From the NCBI RefSeq assembly GCF_000003815.2, contig NW_023365758.1, positions 612,318 through 653,616 on the forward strand: a DNA stretch of 41,299 nucleotides, given 5' to 3'. The notes beneath the pieces are model-generated. The model saw only the letters and a list, made by a program, of their open reading frames with translations, was not told the DNA's origin and did no database searches. Shown here in pieces: positions 25,301 through 37,554 of the stretch (the first letter of the stretch is position 1; each line of letters starts with the position of its first letter). Source of the stretch: Branchiostoma floridae (lineage: Eukaryota; Chordata; Leptocardii; Amphioxiformes; Branchiostomatidae). A program made the position numbers and the translations under genes.

Positions 25301-25535
25301 ACCAGACATTGTTGCTAGGTTATTATTATCTCACATCAGTGAACCTTAAGACATTTAGCGAACATTTACATTTTGTAAACACCACTCAAGTTATTATGCT
25401 TGAATGGGAAAAGACCCCCATTTCATCTGCTGAATAGAAAAGACACGATAACTACCGACTTACACTCTCTGGGGTCTCTAGGGTCACCTAGACTGGCGAA
25501 GCCGTGACAGCGTGATGTATAAAATGGAAATTGAA

Positions 25536-25691
25536 TAGAAATAGAATAAATCTAGAATAGAATAGAATATAATAGATTTAGAATAGAATAGAATAGAACA
25601 CAATAGAACAGAATTGAATAGAACAGAAAAGAATAGAATAGAATAGAATAGAATAGAATAGAATAGAATAGAATAGAATAGAATAGAATAT
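25536..25691 (+). repeat. (AATAG)n pentanucleotide microsatellite
   Basis: About 25 imperfect units, with the cleanest run at 25627-25690. Confidence 0.9.
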
Positions 25692-26716
25692 ATAGAACAT
25701 TCATCAGAAAACTATTCGTATTCTGGAACTACTAAACTTACCCTCTCAGGGGTCGCGAAGCCGCCAGCCTCGTCAGGGCGTGACATCCAGTGCAACTTTA
25801 GCGCTGCGCGGTTGTTTTTAGACTCTAGTCGCCCCATGAGAGCCGGGGTGGCCCCGGGGCATGTTTGTGGTTGCTTAGCGTTTCTCTTTAAGTATACACA
25901 CAGGGGGAACATATAAAGGGTTGGGTGGATTTTAGCTACACCCCTACAGATTTTGGTTAATCCCACACGATCGTATGTAGACTTGTATATTGCTGTTTAT
26001 GTTTCTGATTTTGAATTTGTGCTACTTTTCGACTATCCAAAGTAATAGAAATCAATTTAACCTTAGGGTCACTTTAAAGTACAACATAGACCTGCAAACA
26101 TAAAGGGCTTGGCAGATATTAGATACATAGTTGTAGATGGTGGTTAAACTTACCTCTTCCTATGTACTATGGGGCTACGTTTGTTACGTTTTGACAATAG
26201 TAAGCTTAGCTTTTAATATACACATATATTATGGGGAATAGACATGGCTGGTTGGATACATGTAAATGTATCCCTGTAGGTTGTGGTTGTCTTATGTACA
26301 CTTATCTTTTTTACTTATGTATGTTATATACGTCGAATTTGTGCTAACGTTACAGTCTATGTATCTGTTTATAGAACCATAGGTGACCTTAGGCCATACA
26401 ATAGTCTGCAGTCTATACACCATAGATAATCTTCAAGAAGAGGTTATAGGGCTTCAGATTATCCTTGTCACCATTTCGTGGTGTTTTGTGTGTTTTTCCT
26501 AAGTTTGGCGTCTTTCCCTGTCCATGTTCCCTGGTGAAATATGTTAAAATTGTACCAAAAATGTGGAAAACAAGCTGCTTGGGGATTGCAGTTTTGTCGT
26601 GTAAACAGAGGTTCATTTTGTAATGGCGGCTGGGGGGAGGGCGGATTCTGTGGGTTTGTTGACAGTAAATATGGAAAGTTCTTTGCGGGGGAGGGAGGGT
26701 GGACTCACGTCAACAA

Positions 26717-26800
26717 CAACGTCACCGGGCAAGGGCGTACCTGAGAAAGCACAGGAAGTGTGGCGAAAGGTGTGCCTTAAAATCACAACACTGAGTCACT
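26717..26800 (+). repeat. Left part of duplicated host segment (occupied copy)
   Basis: ACAACAACGTCACCGGGCAA through CACAACACTGAGTCACT resembles 28025-28117. The transposon sits at the end of this copy. Confidence 0.7.
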
Positions 26801-27735
26801 AAAGGTGGGCTCCCACTGCACTCGCGTCACGCTTGCGTCGCTTCGGGGTTCGTTCACTGTTCACTGTTGTGTTATTTTCGCCGATTTTCTGTTGCGCTCC
26901 CACTGACATGCGTCACTGTTGCGTTTCTAGACTAAATGAACAGGTTATCGGAAGTCGCAGCGTTGTCAATGTATGAAAAACACTGTAAAATGATTAAAAT
27001 GCCTTAAAAATGAGATTCATAATGAAATAATTTCCATTGTGATGATGCTTATGCTTATGAATGTTACTAAAAATGTCATATGATAACTTTAAAAGACTTT
27101 TACAGTAAAAGAAGTAACCAAAATGAATGGGCACGAACCATATACCAGATTTGACTCCATCGCTTATGTGTTTTGCAACAAGTACATGTATGTAATGGTG
27201 TGTGTTAATTTTCATACTTCACAAATGAAAAATCTTGATATTTCCTACGTTTTAATAGGAAATAGACAAAATATAACCGTGATACTGTTGAAGGCATGTT
27301 GGCGTCACTGTTGTGCCACTGTTGTGTTACTCTTGGGTCACTGTTGTAACTGAAAAACCACTGTAAAATGATATCCAAAATGTATCCAAAATAGCTTTTC
27401 GATGATAAAATGATATTTACTTTTGATACTTGGTGCAAAATAGACAAAATATAACCTTGATACTGTTGAAGACATGTTGGCGTCACTATTGTGTCACTGT
27501 TGTGTTACTCTTGGGTCACTGTTGTGTCACTCTTGTGTCACTGTTGGGGCATCTTGCCACTTGCGTTATTTTTTAACTTCCAAAAAACCATCGCGCTTGC
27601 TTATGTCACCTCTAGGTTTGCTTGTGTCACCTCTAGGCTCGCTCGCGTCACCTCTAGGTGCCGCGGGGTCACGTCTGCGTTGTCGAACCCTGAAGCGACG
27701 CAAGCGTGACGCGAGTGCAGTGGGAGCCCACCTTT
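26801..27735. mobile_element. Non-autonomous DNA transposon with about 50-base terminal inverted repeats
   Basis: The ends AAAGGTGGGCTCCCACTGCA and CTCGCGTCACGCTTGCGTCG (26801-26852) recur inverted at 27684-27735 with one mismatch. The direct triplet ACT flanks both ends (26798-26800 and 27736-27738). The interior has no transposase frame but carries a duplicated block (about 27250-27345 and 27436-27530), and many GTCACTGTTGTG iterations that echo the terminal GCGTCACGCTTGCGTCGC. The superfamily is not assigned. Confidence 0.85.
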
Positions 27736-28024
27736 ACTGATACAGTCCGGGGGGGGGGGGGGGTCTCTGCAAAAGGATCACCTTCAGTTGGTAATATGTT
27801 GCCACGTTTTCCCCATGATTTTCTCATTGACACAAGCATTAGTAATACTGTCTCTGATGACCACTTGTCCATATAGACTAGTCGACTAGATTCTATCGGT
27901 CCTCCGAATGGTCTTACTGATATGATACATTCTTGCACAAGTTCCTAGTACAACTCAAACTTTATACCAAGGAACTCCTTGTGTATAACTACTCACAGAG
28001 AGAAAAAAAGACAAACACTGTCAC

Positions 28025-28135
28025 AACAACAAGAACAACAACACCGGGCAAGGGCAAGTGAGAAAAGACAGGAAGCGTGGCCACGGGTGTTGTCTGAAAA
28101 CCAAAGCATTTAGTCACTGATATCATGAGTAAGCA
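28025..28135 (+). repeat. Paralogous unoccupied target site
   Basis: ACAACAACACCGGGCAAGGG, ACAGGAAGCGTGGCC and TAGTCACTGATAT follow the same order as 26717-26800 joined to 27736-27745, without the transposon. Confidence 0.7.
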
Positions 28136-28257
28136 AGCATCATATGATAGTTCAGTAATACTATATACTAGTAATACATTATATTCTGAATAAGTTCCGA
28201 ATAGAACTATAACTCTATACTTACACTGAAAGGTACGTAGCACTGAGTCACTTCCTG

Positions 28258-28435
28258 ATACAGTTAAACATGTATGTGTGACCACCTCTACAAAGGGACC
28301 ACCTGTTGCTACTATGACCACTTTTGGGTTGTCTCTTGGATAAATTTTCCCACTGATGAAAGTAGTATGAATGTTGTCTATATAGACTACCTGTCCACAT
28401 AGATCCACAAAGAAATGACCAAAACGAACAGACAC
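28258..28435 (+). repeat. Copy of the dispersed TGACCACCTCTACAAAGGGACC repeat
   Basis: Contains GTGACCACCTCTACAAAGGG, TATGACCACTTTTGGGTTGT and TAAATTTTCCCACTGAT, like 10012-10145. Confidence 0.65.
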
Positions 28436-28789
28436 GGTCTATGAACGCTGAGCTTTCGCTCTACTAATGTTTTGTACCATGAATATGTAATGATATATGT
28501 TGATAGATTATTTGGACTCGATGTAATCTGTACCTCTGTTATACTTTTATCTGACCCAGGGCTACCTCCCTCATGACCTTAATGAAAAGCGGTCTGCAGG
28601 CTGATTTGTGCTTCTCGGTATGAATAGATAAAGGTTCAAACAAAATCATATCGATCTCCTAAGTGGTCTTCCTAGGCATTCACCTTTCCAAATAAAACTC
28701 CACGTCCAAACAGAGAGGGCAGAGATGTGAACAGGACAGAATTACGATCACAGCAAGTAACAACGCCACCAAAAACAGGAAGCCGGGGC

Positions 28790-28878
28790 ATTCTCCTACG
28801 CAGAGGGGGACCAACGTCGTCTCAAAACTGACCAAGAGGGCGTTTGAGACCACTTTGGTCCCCTCTGCGTAGGAGAAT
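28790..28878. mobile_element. Foldback element, 89 bases
   Basis: 28790-28826 (ATTCTCCTACGCAGAGGGGG ACCAACG... ) pairs with 28843-28878 (TTTGAGACCACTTTGGTCCC CTCTGCGTAGGAGAAT) apart from one extra G and a few mismatches. The loop is about 16 bases. Confidence 0.75.
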
Positions 28879-31800
28879 ATGTCAGAGGTGTATCGATGTG
28901 AAAACGATAAATCTATAGATATAGAACTTCAGTCACTATGAAAATAATGAAGCTTTGTATGTATCTCTGAGAAATGTCACGGTAACTGTATCTGGTACAT
29001 TCCGATAGGTATTTCTCAGGATGGGCGAGTGCTTGAAACATCTCCGGGACACTAACACGACTCGAAAAACGCTCAAGCATACTATTCTTATATAAGTGCA
29101 GAGCCCCAATAATACGCTTTGACTGCGCATCCTCTCGTACTTATTTGCAAAGAATTCTGAAGGCTTTTCTAATAATGACATCTTATTAATCTTCAATTTA
29201 CATATGCATAGATACAACAAATTCAAGCAGGGTCTATATAGATATAGATATATATTCTACGATGTCCTTGGTATGATATGACCTAAAAAACGAACATGCT
29301 AACTTGAACATTTATCAATCAATCAATCTATCAACCAATACATAAACCAGTCAACGTTAACTAACGCATGCCGGTGTATATATGGCATACTAGGTTATGA
29401 GCTGCCCACATGGTTAACTTCCTCCAAATCAGACGACAAATAAAAACGCCACGTCTTCTATTATCTCTTGTACATCAATCGTCACACATGAAAAACTTAA
29501 CGTGAACACCCCCAATCTATGCTAAACGGTAGTTTTCCTGTCAACAGAGACGAACACGAGATAGCTATCTTCTTACCTGCGCTACTTGTGTGTGAAACTA
29601 TTAGCGAAACGATCACAGCGAAGTGGAAACACCTGTTATTACCGGGTGGCGCGACGGCACACACAAATTAGGCTAAATAATTGTAGTCAAAACAGATCGT
29701 CTTTACTCGTCTTTACAAAGGGAAGATTTAAGAAGAATCCACGGGATAAATGCGCACCTTTTACCCAGATCAGGTATTTCCACCTGAGTTGAGACACAAA
29801 AGGCGTACAGGCGCACCTTTATGTCCGCGGCATGACCCGGGTATTCACGTCGGGACCGTCCTGCTCAAATAGTGCTAAGAAAATATTTTTCTTTCCCCTG
29901 CATAATGGTATCGCCTATCCGGGGTATAAAGGTATTACTGTGATGGTGTTCCGATGTCCTAATTTCGATAAATAGAGGCTGAACGCATCGTTGATACTCA
30001 ATGAATCAGAAAGCGATAATGTTACGTGTCATGCGGGCCTTTGAAATGGCTTTTGATTGTCATTTATTAAATGCAAAGGTTGGCCGCAGTTAGATGGTGG
30101 TATTGACTAGAAATTAGGTCACTGCTTTGACGGAAGCATGAGCGGGAGATTTTCGACGTTAAGACATGGATCTGTGCTTAAACCCACAGAAACATCCATT
30201 GGTATAAATGTTTAAAACCGTGTTGACAAGGCTCTATGCTAGTATTTTCGTCAAAAGACATGTGAATTGTGTAAGAATGTGCCAAGTGTCCACTCAATTC
30301 CCTGTCGTACGTTTGTCGTACGACGAAAGCGACAAGATATTACCTCTATACGCCATAGAACTATGGATGAATGTAAAATGGTATGTCTACTTATATCGTG
30401 TTTGTAAGGGATTCCTTTTTGACAAGAAACAAGCAGCAGCCTTTAAAGTTTCTGAAGCAAACGACAATCTTGTTTTCTTACCTGACACATCCAAGTAACG
30501 CTTGTGACACGTGCTAATATTTGTGTATTCTCCAAGCCGGTGTTATGTATTGTCTCCGTTCTGCGCATATTTAAAGACCTGTCCTTGTTTGAACTTTGAA
30601 GATAAGATCACTGACGTCACGATTACGTCACCTGTAGAACAACTCTAGTCCTGTCATCTCTCAGTAGCCACATAGCTTCAGGGGATAGGCTTTTTATGGG
30701 AAAATAAACAGACTCATAAACGCACTTTCACGGATTTCAGACAACAAACCTACTTTGCCTAGGGACAGAGAACATATTTTGTGTGTGTGTGTTTTTTTTG
30801 CATGCAATTGTGATCGTCTTATTGAGAACGTGGGCTAACCTTCGCAAGTTAGGCCATATTCTGTAATTCAAAGCCAAACAAATACTGGGAAATCTGAAAA
30901 CTCTACCAACACAGTTTACGTCTAATTATGTCCAGTTTAAAATGAAGTACCAACGAGGGCTACCAGATTTTCTAATAATTCTTTCTTAGGTGCATGCCTG
31001 TACAAAAAGGAAACTTACTAAATCCCTGCACTGATTCTCGGACTATAACTTGTTAAAAAGATGAAACAGCCAACCGCCGGTGCAAAGTTGACCTACAGAG
31101 CGATGGTGGGCATACAGCACACCTGTCTGATTGTCTGCCGCACAGTGGTCTGGTTTATCGTGAAGGCCCCCTGCTGTGTAATAACCGGGCAGACAATATT
31201 TAAATACACATCTATCATCAACCTATCAACACAACTTGTAATTTGTACCATTAACGGGGAGAGACTTTTAACACTAGTAATGGTATGTTGCTCTACCGTC
31301 TGACCACATTTACTATCATAATACATAGACTCCGTTCTCTCTCGACTAAGTGCCATGATAGCAAGTTTCTTGTCTTGGGTTTTGGGTGCCCTTTTCCTGA
31401 TTCTGTACCATTACTGAATTGTACGGCTGAGGATTGTTAGAAAGTGGGTACAAGAAAGATTTCATATGGTACAAAACGACACACACTGAACCTGAAAAGG
31501 ACAAAGAAAGGAAGTCAGCTATAAAGCTCCAGCTCTTGCTCTTGCTGTTGTTGAAATTATTCTATGGCCCTATACTGTCAGTCAGTGTAATACAGATTAT
31601 AGTACATTTGGTCATATATTACTACTGTAGTACGCGAAAACAATGTTATCAAGATACGGTGCCAAGAAACGCACAAGCAGAGCTAACATAACGCCCCCAC
31701 TCCACACGTACATTTTGTACACGTACAAGTACATGTATGTACTCGACATGTAGCCTCCTTTGCAGACTTCTGGAGCGCGCTATATATAGAATACTACGCG

Positions 31801-34800
31801 GTGAATTCCGTATCACCCGAGGTACCCGCCCGACGGCGGATAGGATCGCCCGGAATACACCGTGCTGTATTTTATTTATGTCATTCTCACCTGAGAAAAT
31901 ACATGTTTCGATGAGCCAGAAGTTGAAAAAAATGGTGCCCTTGAACAAAAAAATGTTACAACGACAATGTTCCAACGTCGAATCAGATATTCGAATTTTC
32001 GACCCCGCCGCACTCGGCCTGCGTATAGTATGTTCGAATTAGTATTCGATGGAAGCCTGTGTAATAAAACTTCGAAGCCAGTGTGATAAGGTTTTTTATC
32101 ACCCTTTCCAAAACACCTTATCGAACGTTATCGCGGCCCGGGTATGAAATAATATATTTTTGCCATATCTTGCCTCTCTATAAAATGGAAACCCTTAGCC
32201 CATGTTAAAAATTGCGATAATTAAACGTCACGTACCGTTCCAGAAGTTTGAGAAGGAGGCTTACACCACCCACTCTACTCCAGCCGGCTTGATCGATGCC
32301 CCGTGGATTATAGTTCAAAGTGTTTGTCCGGGAGTTGTTCTCGTTATGGTGGGATTGTGTTTGCAAAGCTCAAGTCAACGTGACTATGTAACTAGTGGTG
32401 CATGCTTTATGGGAGTCTGTGCGTGACTTTCTTCCCATTAGCTTTTGTTCCTTCAGCTACATGATAATGTTTATTGTTCCACTTATCACATTTGTGTATT
32501 AGTAGATTGTATAGAAGAGTTTTTGATCTTTTGATTGGTTGTGTACATGACTACATAGAATGCTTAATTTTGTCACTTCTACTTTGTAGATTAGCCTGAA
32601 GTGTATTCTAGTGAATGTTACGAAATGACAAACAATCAACCACGAATAACCCACAATTCTGCCACCAAAACATTTAACGCGTAAACCACATGTCTGTAGA
32701 TTTGATCCCCCCACTCATTGTTTGCGAGCCCAACTTTTTAATTTTCATTGTTAAAGCTTAATACCCGTAATATCTATCGATTTTGTGTCATGAAGTTCAG
32801 ATTTTGTACGAACGGTGTGACGTTTTTGTCCTTCCAACAACACAAAAACTTTCGTCCTGTGACTGGTCCTTCGTTTACTTACTAGCCAGAAACTTTGCGA
32901 CATTTTCTCTGACTAATGTAAATTAAATTGAGTGTTTCGTTGTCTATCTTGTAGACCTGAATGTGAATTAACGACCACCAAACAGATAAAAATACACAGT
33001 AACAACACCTCTGTCTACAAAGACGGGTTTGCCATATCTTCACCAGGGCATTATCTGTTATCACATTGTCAATAGGGCGTCTTTGAGCAGCCGATAAGAA
33101 CTCACTACGGACTTTGTACCCATCCGTGATTACTAGCCTGTGCCTAATTGACTGGGAGCACTCTGAAATGTATCAAGGACTTACAATACACACAAATAAT
33201 GACAACTTGACTTGCACTTAATAACTTTCAGCGATTTCGTGTCTAGTTAATGGTCGTTAACCAATACCAGGGCTTGCAAGAACTTGCCAAATAGCGATTA
33301 CGTTTGCATGTATAGCTAAACACAGGCAAGCAAAATGCCTTTGCCACCAAACAGACAAACCGCTATACCAAACACACACAAACGTCCGTAAAACAGGTAA
33401 CTCCGCAGGTATGTAGCCTTTCTTCCCACCTGAATACCTGTCATACCTCTGCGCTGGTATGGCAACCAGAAAGGCTACAGTACAGGTGTAACAAAGGGTC
33501 TGAGGTGTCTAAGAAAAACAGCAGTGTTCTTGAGAGTATATCAACCTCCGTCTGTGTATTCAAGGGTCACTTGTGTTTGTACACTTTATGTGATTAATAT
33601 GGAGTATACGGCGACCATGGAACGTTCAACGGGTGTCATATTGTCAGAGAATGAAAGGCTAAAAATGTAGATAAGAAAGTATTACAGTTTGATATGGCAA
33701 CAGTGCGTGCTATCATACTGCCGTTAAAAGCACCAGGGACAGGGAACGATGTTTTCGTTGCGTGATTTCACAGTGACTAACTTTGAAGAACATGGCGTCG
33801 GTCTGTTTATAGTAACAAGGGGACACGACTCGGGAATGTCCTACTTCGGCGGGATAGCCATACGGGCGAATACTTGTTTAGTCTTCTTCTTCTTAATCTT
33901 ATCTTTATGTTACGGCGCGAGGATGTTTTCTTTTCACATTATGAAAACGTTGTGCATTAGAGAAATTTTCTATTCAAATAAAGACGTTCTGCCAATTTTA
34001 TCTACCCCTCCCCACGTTCGGGTTAAGTCCCTGGTAAATTATTCCACTCTCGAAGCCAATAAAACCATATTTGCTATTTTCAGAGCGCAGAAGAATCTAT
34101 CAGAGTAAAATGCTGCACATGGCCAACAAACCATTGACGTTAAACCTATCTAAAATATGGTGGGTTTTCTTATCTTGAAAGTATAAATATGTACGGTTGT
34201 ATCCTAGATATGGCAACGACTGTAGTCTGTAGTCGATGTGTATTGATACACACTTGAGGGCTATATTTAATCGTATATGGCCTCCATCGCTCAGTAATAA
34301 CTACAGTTAAACCCTCGTTCAGTATCGGCTATAGATAAACAGTAGTCCTAATAATATTCTGGGATGATACTGTCTCTAACACACAAGTCGCACCTGTACT
34401 GTGCCCAGAAAACATTTTGGTTGAGTTGCAGTGTTCTTTCTACGGACTAACCCACAGGAAATCACGGAGAAGTATCGGTAACACTTGATACCGCGACCCG
34501 GCTGTCTTGTCAGTGAACCAACACGGAGTGTGCCTGATCTTAACCAGCCATGTGTGGCAGGGCTTGTCAACTATGACTTCGACTCAAGAAGCGAACATTT
34601 GGCTGTTGTACACATTATCTTAGACTAGTACTGTCTCGTGATACGGACCTCACATTTTTTAACCTCTCATCGCTGATAAATTAGCATTTATCTACTTATT
34701 CATAAATTTTAGACGAACGTACATAAACGACGAAGCCGTTTTGTCCATTTGTATACGATGTGCTAGTACTCTGTGCGAATTATAAAACTGGCAACAATCT

Positions 34801-35095
34801 GATTCCAACACACACACCAACCGAATTATCTTGTAGTGAAGGTAACAAGACGGAAATTTACGACATCTTTGGGGTGCTTTATTACAGAAGCGGATTGAAC
34901 GTATAGGGCCGGATACGGACACAGTTCCATATTGGGTATTAATTAACTGACTAGAGTATAAAAGTCTTGTGTAGCTAATCCCAAAGTTTGGAGTGATTTT
35001 GTAAAGATTACGCTGTTAGTTTTAGCCCACCAGAAGAAAAAGGCGTCGTGTAGAATTCGTCGGACCCGTCGGACCGGTACATACTCGTACATACA
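28879..35095. other. Gene-poor stretch
   Basis: No exon set, RNA gene or mobile element with coding content was found. Open frames of 60-120 codons occur on both strands without recognisable composition. Two good isolated minus-strand donors (GCGCAG|GTAAGAAG with GT at 29577-29576, and GTCAG|GTAAGAAAAC near 30483) could belong to distant 5' UTR exons of gene B, but nothing confirms them. An imperfect inverted repeat lies at about 31791-31868. Confidence 0.5.
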
Positions 35096-35107
35096 CCAGC
35101 ACAGCGT

Positions 35108-35238
35108 CAGGTGGACGCGCCAGGTAACAGGTAAACACGGCCAACACTTTCACCAGGTGTGTTACAGGTTCCTCACCGACAGGTGCGCCGGCTTACCTGA
35201 CAGCCCACCTGAACGTCTACGTTCTAACCACTCACCTG
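35108..35238 (+). promoter_or_regulatory. Cluster of CAGGTG/CACCTG E-boxes
   Basis: Five exact sites at 35108, 35154, 35180, 35206 and 35233 within 131 bases, plus CAGGTA/TACCTG variants at 35121, 35128 and 35194. CAGGTG is the Snail/Zeb/Scratch E2-box and is also bound by other bHLH factors. Function is inferred only from density. Confidence 0.4.
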
Positions 35239-35459
35239 ACGTCGATGTACGAAGCTCTTCTTCCTAAAAACGTCCAGAACAAGTCGTAAAGAGAAGACCC
35301 ACACGAGCTGATTGGAGTCTCACCTGTGCATGTAAATGTACCTCCGTCCTTTTGTACCCTCCGTACAATAGATAAACACTGTTCAGCGCTAAGGGAGCGG
35401 GTCACGTGGCCGTGCCGCCATTGTTATCGGACACCGCGGGCCCTGCCCTCCTTCTGACG

Positions 35460-37425
35460 GCGATTGTTCCGGGGTTGTTTGATACAGGAGGTGTCGTCTG
35501 AGGGCGCTTTTGTGCTGCTAAATCGCCCCAAATACAGAGGTGTAACGTACACGGCGCGTGCTGCCATTATCTTTGGTACATTTGATCGGATGTCAACATT
35601 AAAGGCAGAATGCACTTGTAAAACTGTTGGGGAAATGTAAAAAAAAATACGGACTACTAGCGCTATAGCATTTTATAAAAAAAGATCAAACTGATTGGAA
35701 AACGGGTGGACAGGTTGTTATTTTATCAAAGGTTTCGCAGCCCTCAGAACATGTTAACTTACAGGAAATGTACAATCTACCCCTTTTATCTCTCTGATAG
35801 TAAATCCTATAGATATATGATCCGAGAGTTTTTGATCAAGAAGCTCCTTGGTTTGATACAGAAGGTGTCGCCTTGGGGCGCTTTTGTGCTGCTAAATCGC
35901 CCCAAATACAGAGGTGTAACGTACACGGCGCGTGCTGACATTATCTTTGGGACATTTGATCGGATGTCAACATTGAAGGCAGAAATGCACTTGCAAAACC
36001 GATGGGGGAAGGTAAAAAAAATACTGACTACTAGCGCTATAGCATTTTATAAAAAATCAAACTGATAGGCAACGTTGAAAACATGGGTGGAGAAGCTGTA
36101 AGAATTTTTCTCAAAAAGTATGGCATTCCTTCAGAACATGTTAATTTACAGGAAATGTATAATTGACCCCTTATATCTCTGTTAGTAAATTCTATAAAGC
36201 CATAATTGGAGTTTTTGATACAGGATGTGTCGCCTTGGGTGACTTTTGTGCTGCTAAATCGCCCAAAATACAGAGGTGTAACGTACACGGCGCGTGCTGC
36301 CATTATTTTTGGGACACTTGATCGGATGTCAACATTAAAGGCAAAAATGCACCTGCAAAACTGGTGGGGAAGGGCAAAATACGGACTACTAGCGCTATAG
36401 CATTTTATAAAAAAAGATCAAACTGATTGGAAAACGGGTGGACAGGTTGTTATTTTATCAAAGGTTTCGCAGCCCTCAGAACATGTTAACTTACAGGAAA
36501 TGTACAATCTACCCCTTTTATCTCTCTGATAGTAAATCCTATAGATATATGATCCGAGAGTTTTTGATCAAGAAGCTCCTTGGTTTGATACAGAAGGTGT
36601 CGCCTTGGGGCGCTTTTGTGCTGATAAATCGCCCCAAATACAGAGGTGTAACGTACACGGCGCGTGCTGCCATTATCTTTGGTATATTTGATCGGATGTC
36701 AACATTAAAGGCAGAATGCACTTGTAAAACTGTTCGGGAAATGTAAAAAAATACGGACTACTAGCGCTATAGCATTTTATAAAAAATCAAACTGATAGGC
36801 AACGTTGAAAACATGGGTGGACAAGCTGTAAGCATTTTTCTCAAAAAGTATGGCATCCCTTCAGAACATGTTAATTTACAGGAAATGTATAATTGACCCC
36901 TTATATCTCTGTTAGTAAATCCTATAAAGCTATAATTGGAGTTTTTGATACAGGATGTGTCGCCTTGGGTCGCTTTTGTGCTTCTAAATCGCCCCAAATA
37001 CAGAGGTGTAACGTACACGGCGCGTGCTGCCGTTATCTTTGGGACATCTGATCGGATGTCAACATTAAAGGCAGAAATGCACTGATGGAGGATGGGCAAA
37101 TACAGGCTACTACTAGTACTAGCACTTAGTTACATGCAAAATTGGTAAAGCCGATAGGAAATGTTGAAAACATCGGTCGACAACTTGTAAGGATTTATCA
37201 AATGATATGGCAACCTTTCAGAACATTAACGTTAATTTACAGAAAATGTACACTAGACCACTTCTGTTAGCAAATACTGATTAAGTTATGGGTGTCGCCT
37301 TGGGTCGCTTTTGTGCTTCTAAATCGCCCCAAATACAGAGGTGTGACGTACACGGCGCGTGCTGCCATTATCTTTGGAACGTTTGATCGGATGTCAACAT
37401 TAAAGGCAAAAATGCACCTGTAAAA
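35460..37425 (+). repeat. Six-copy satellite with dimeric higher-order structure
   Basis: The core CGCTTTTGTGCTGCTAAATC, GCCCCAAATACAGAGGTGTA, ACGTACACGGCGCGTGCTGC occurs at about 35507, 35881, 36243, 36613, 36973 and 37308 (period 335-374). Linkers alternate. Copies 2 and 4 share GGAAAACGGGTGGACAGGTT upstream; copies 3 and 5 share AGGCAACGTTGAAAACATGG. The true unit is therefore a dimer of about 732 bases. Reading frames through the core are shadows of the repeat. Confidence 0.9.
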
Positions 37426-37554
37426 CTAGTGGAGGAGGGCCAAAAATACTGAGTACCAGTATTTTACAAAAAAAATCAAACTGATGGCCGATGTTGAAAA
37501 CATGGTTGGACAGGTTGTTAGTATTTTATAAAAAAAATGTGGCAGCCCAGATTA

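Noticed and set aside
26800-27736. TA target duplication (Tc1/mariner type) for the 935-base transposon
   Set aside because: The neighbouring empty-site copy fits ACT duplication better than TA.
27989-28435. 148-codon minus-strand frame
   Set aside because: Lies across a copy of the dispersed TGACCACC repeat, so the frame is not a gene.
30208-30498. 96-codon plus-strand frame
   Set aside because: No recognisable composition, and its end overlaps a minus-strand donor-like site. Unsupported.
33749-34108. 119-codon plus-strand frame with a hydrophobic run
   Set aside because: No family resemblance, no splice partners and no promoter signs; within chance for an AT-rich region of this length.
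35706-37099. Open frames of 60-119 codons inside the satellite
   Set aside because: They repeat with each monomer, break at different points, and resemble no protein.
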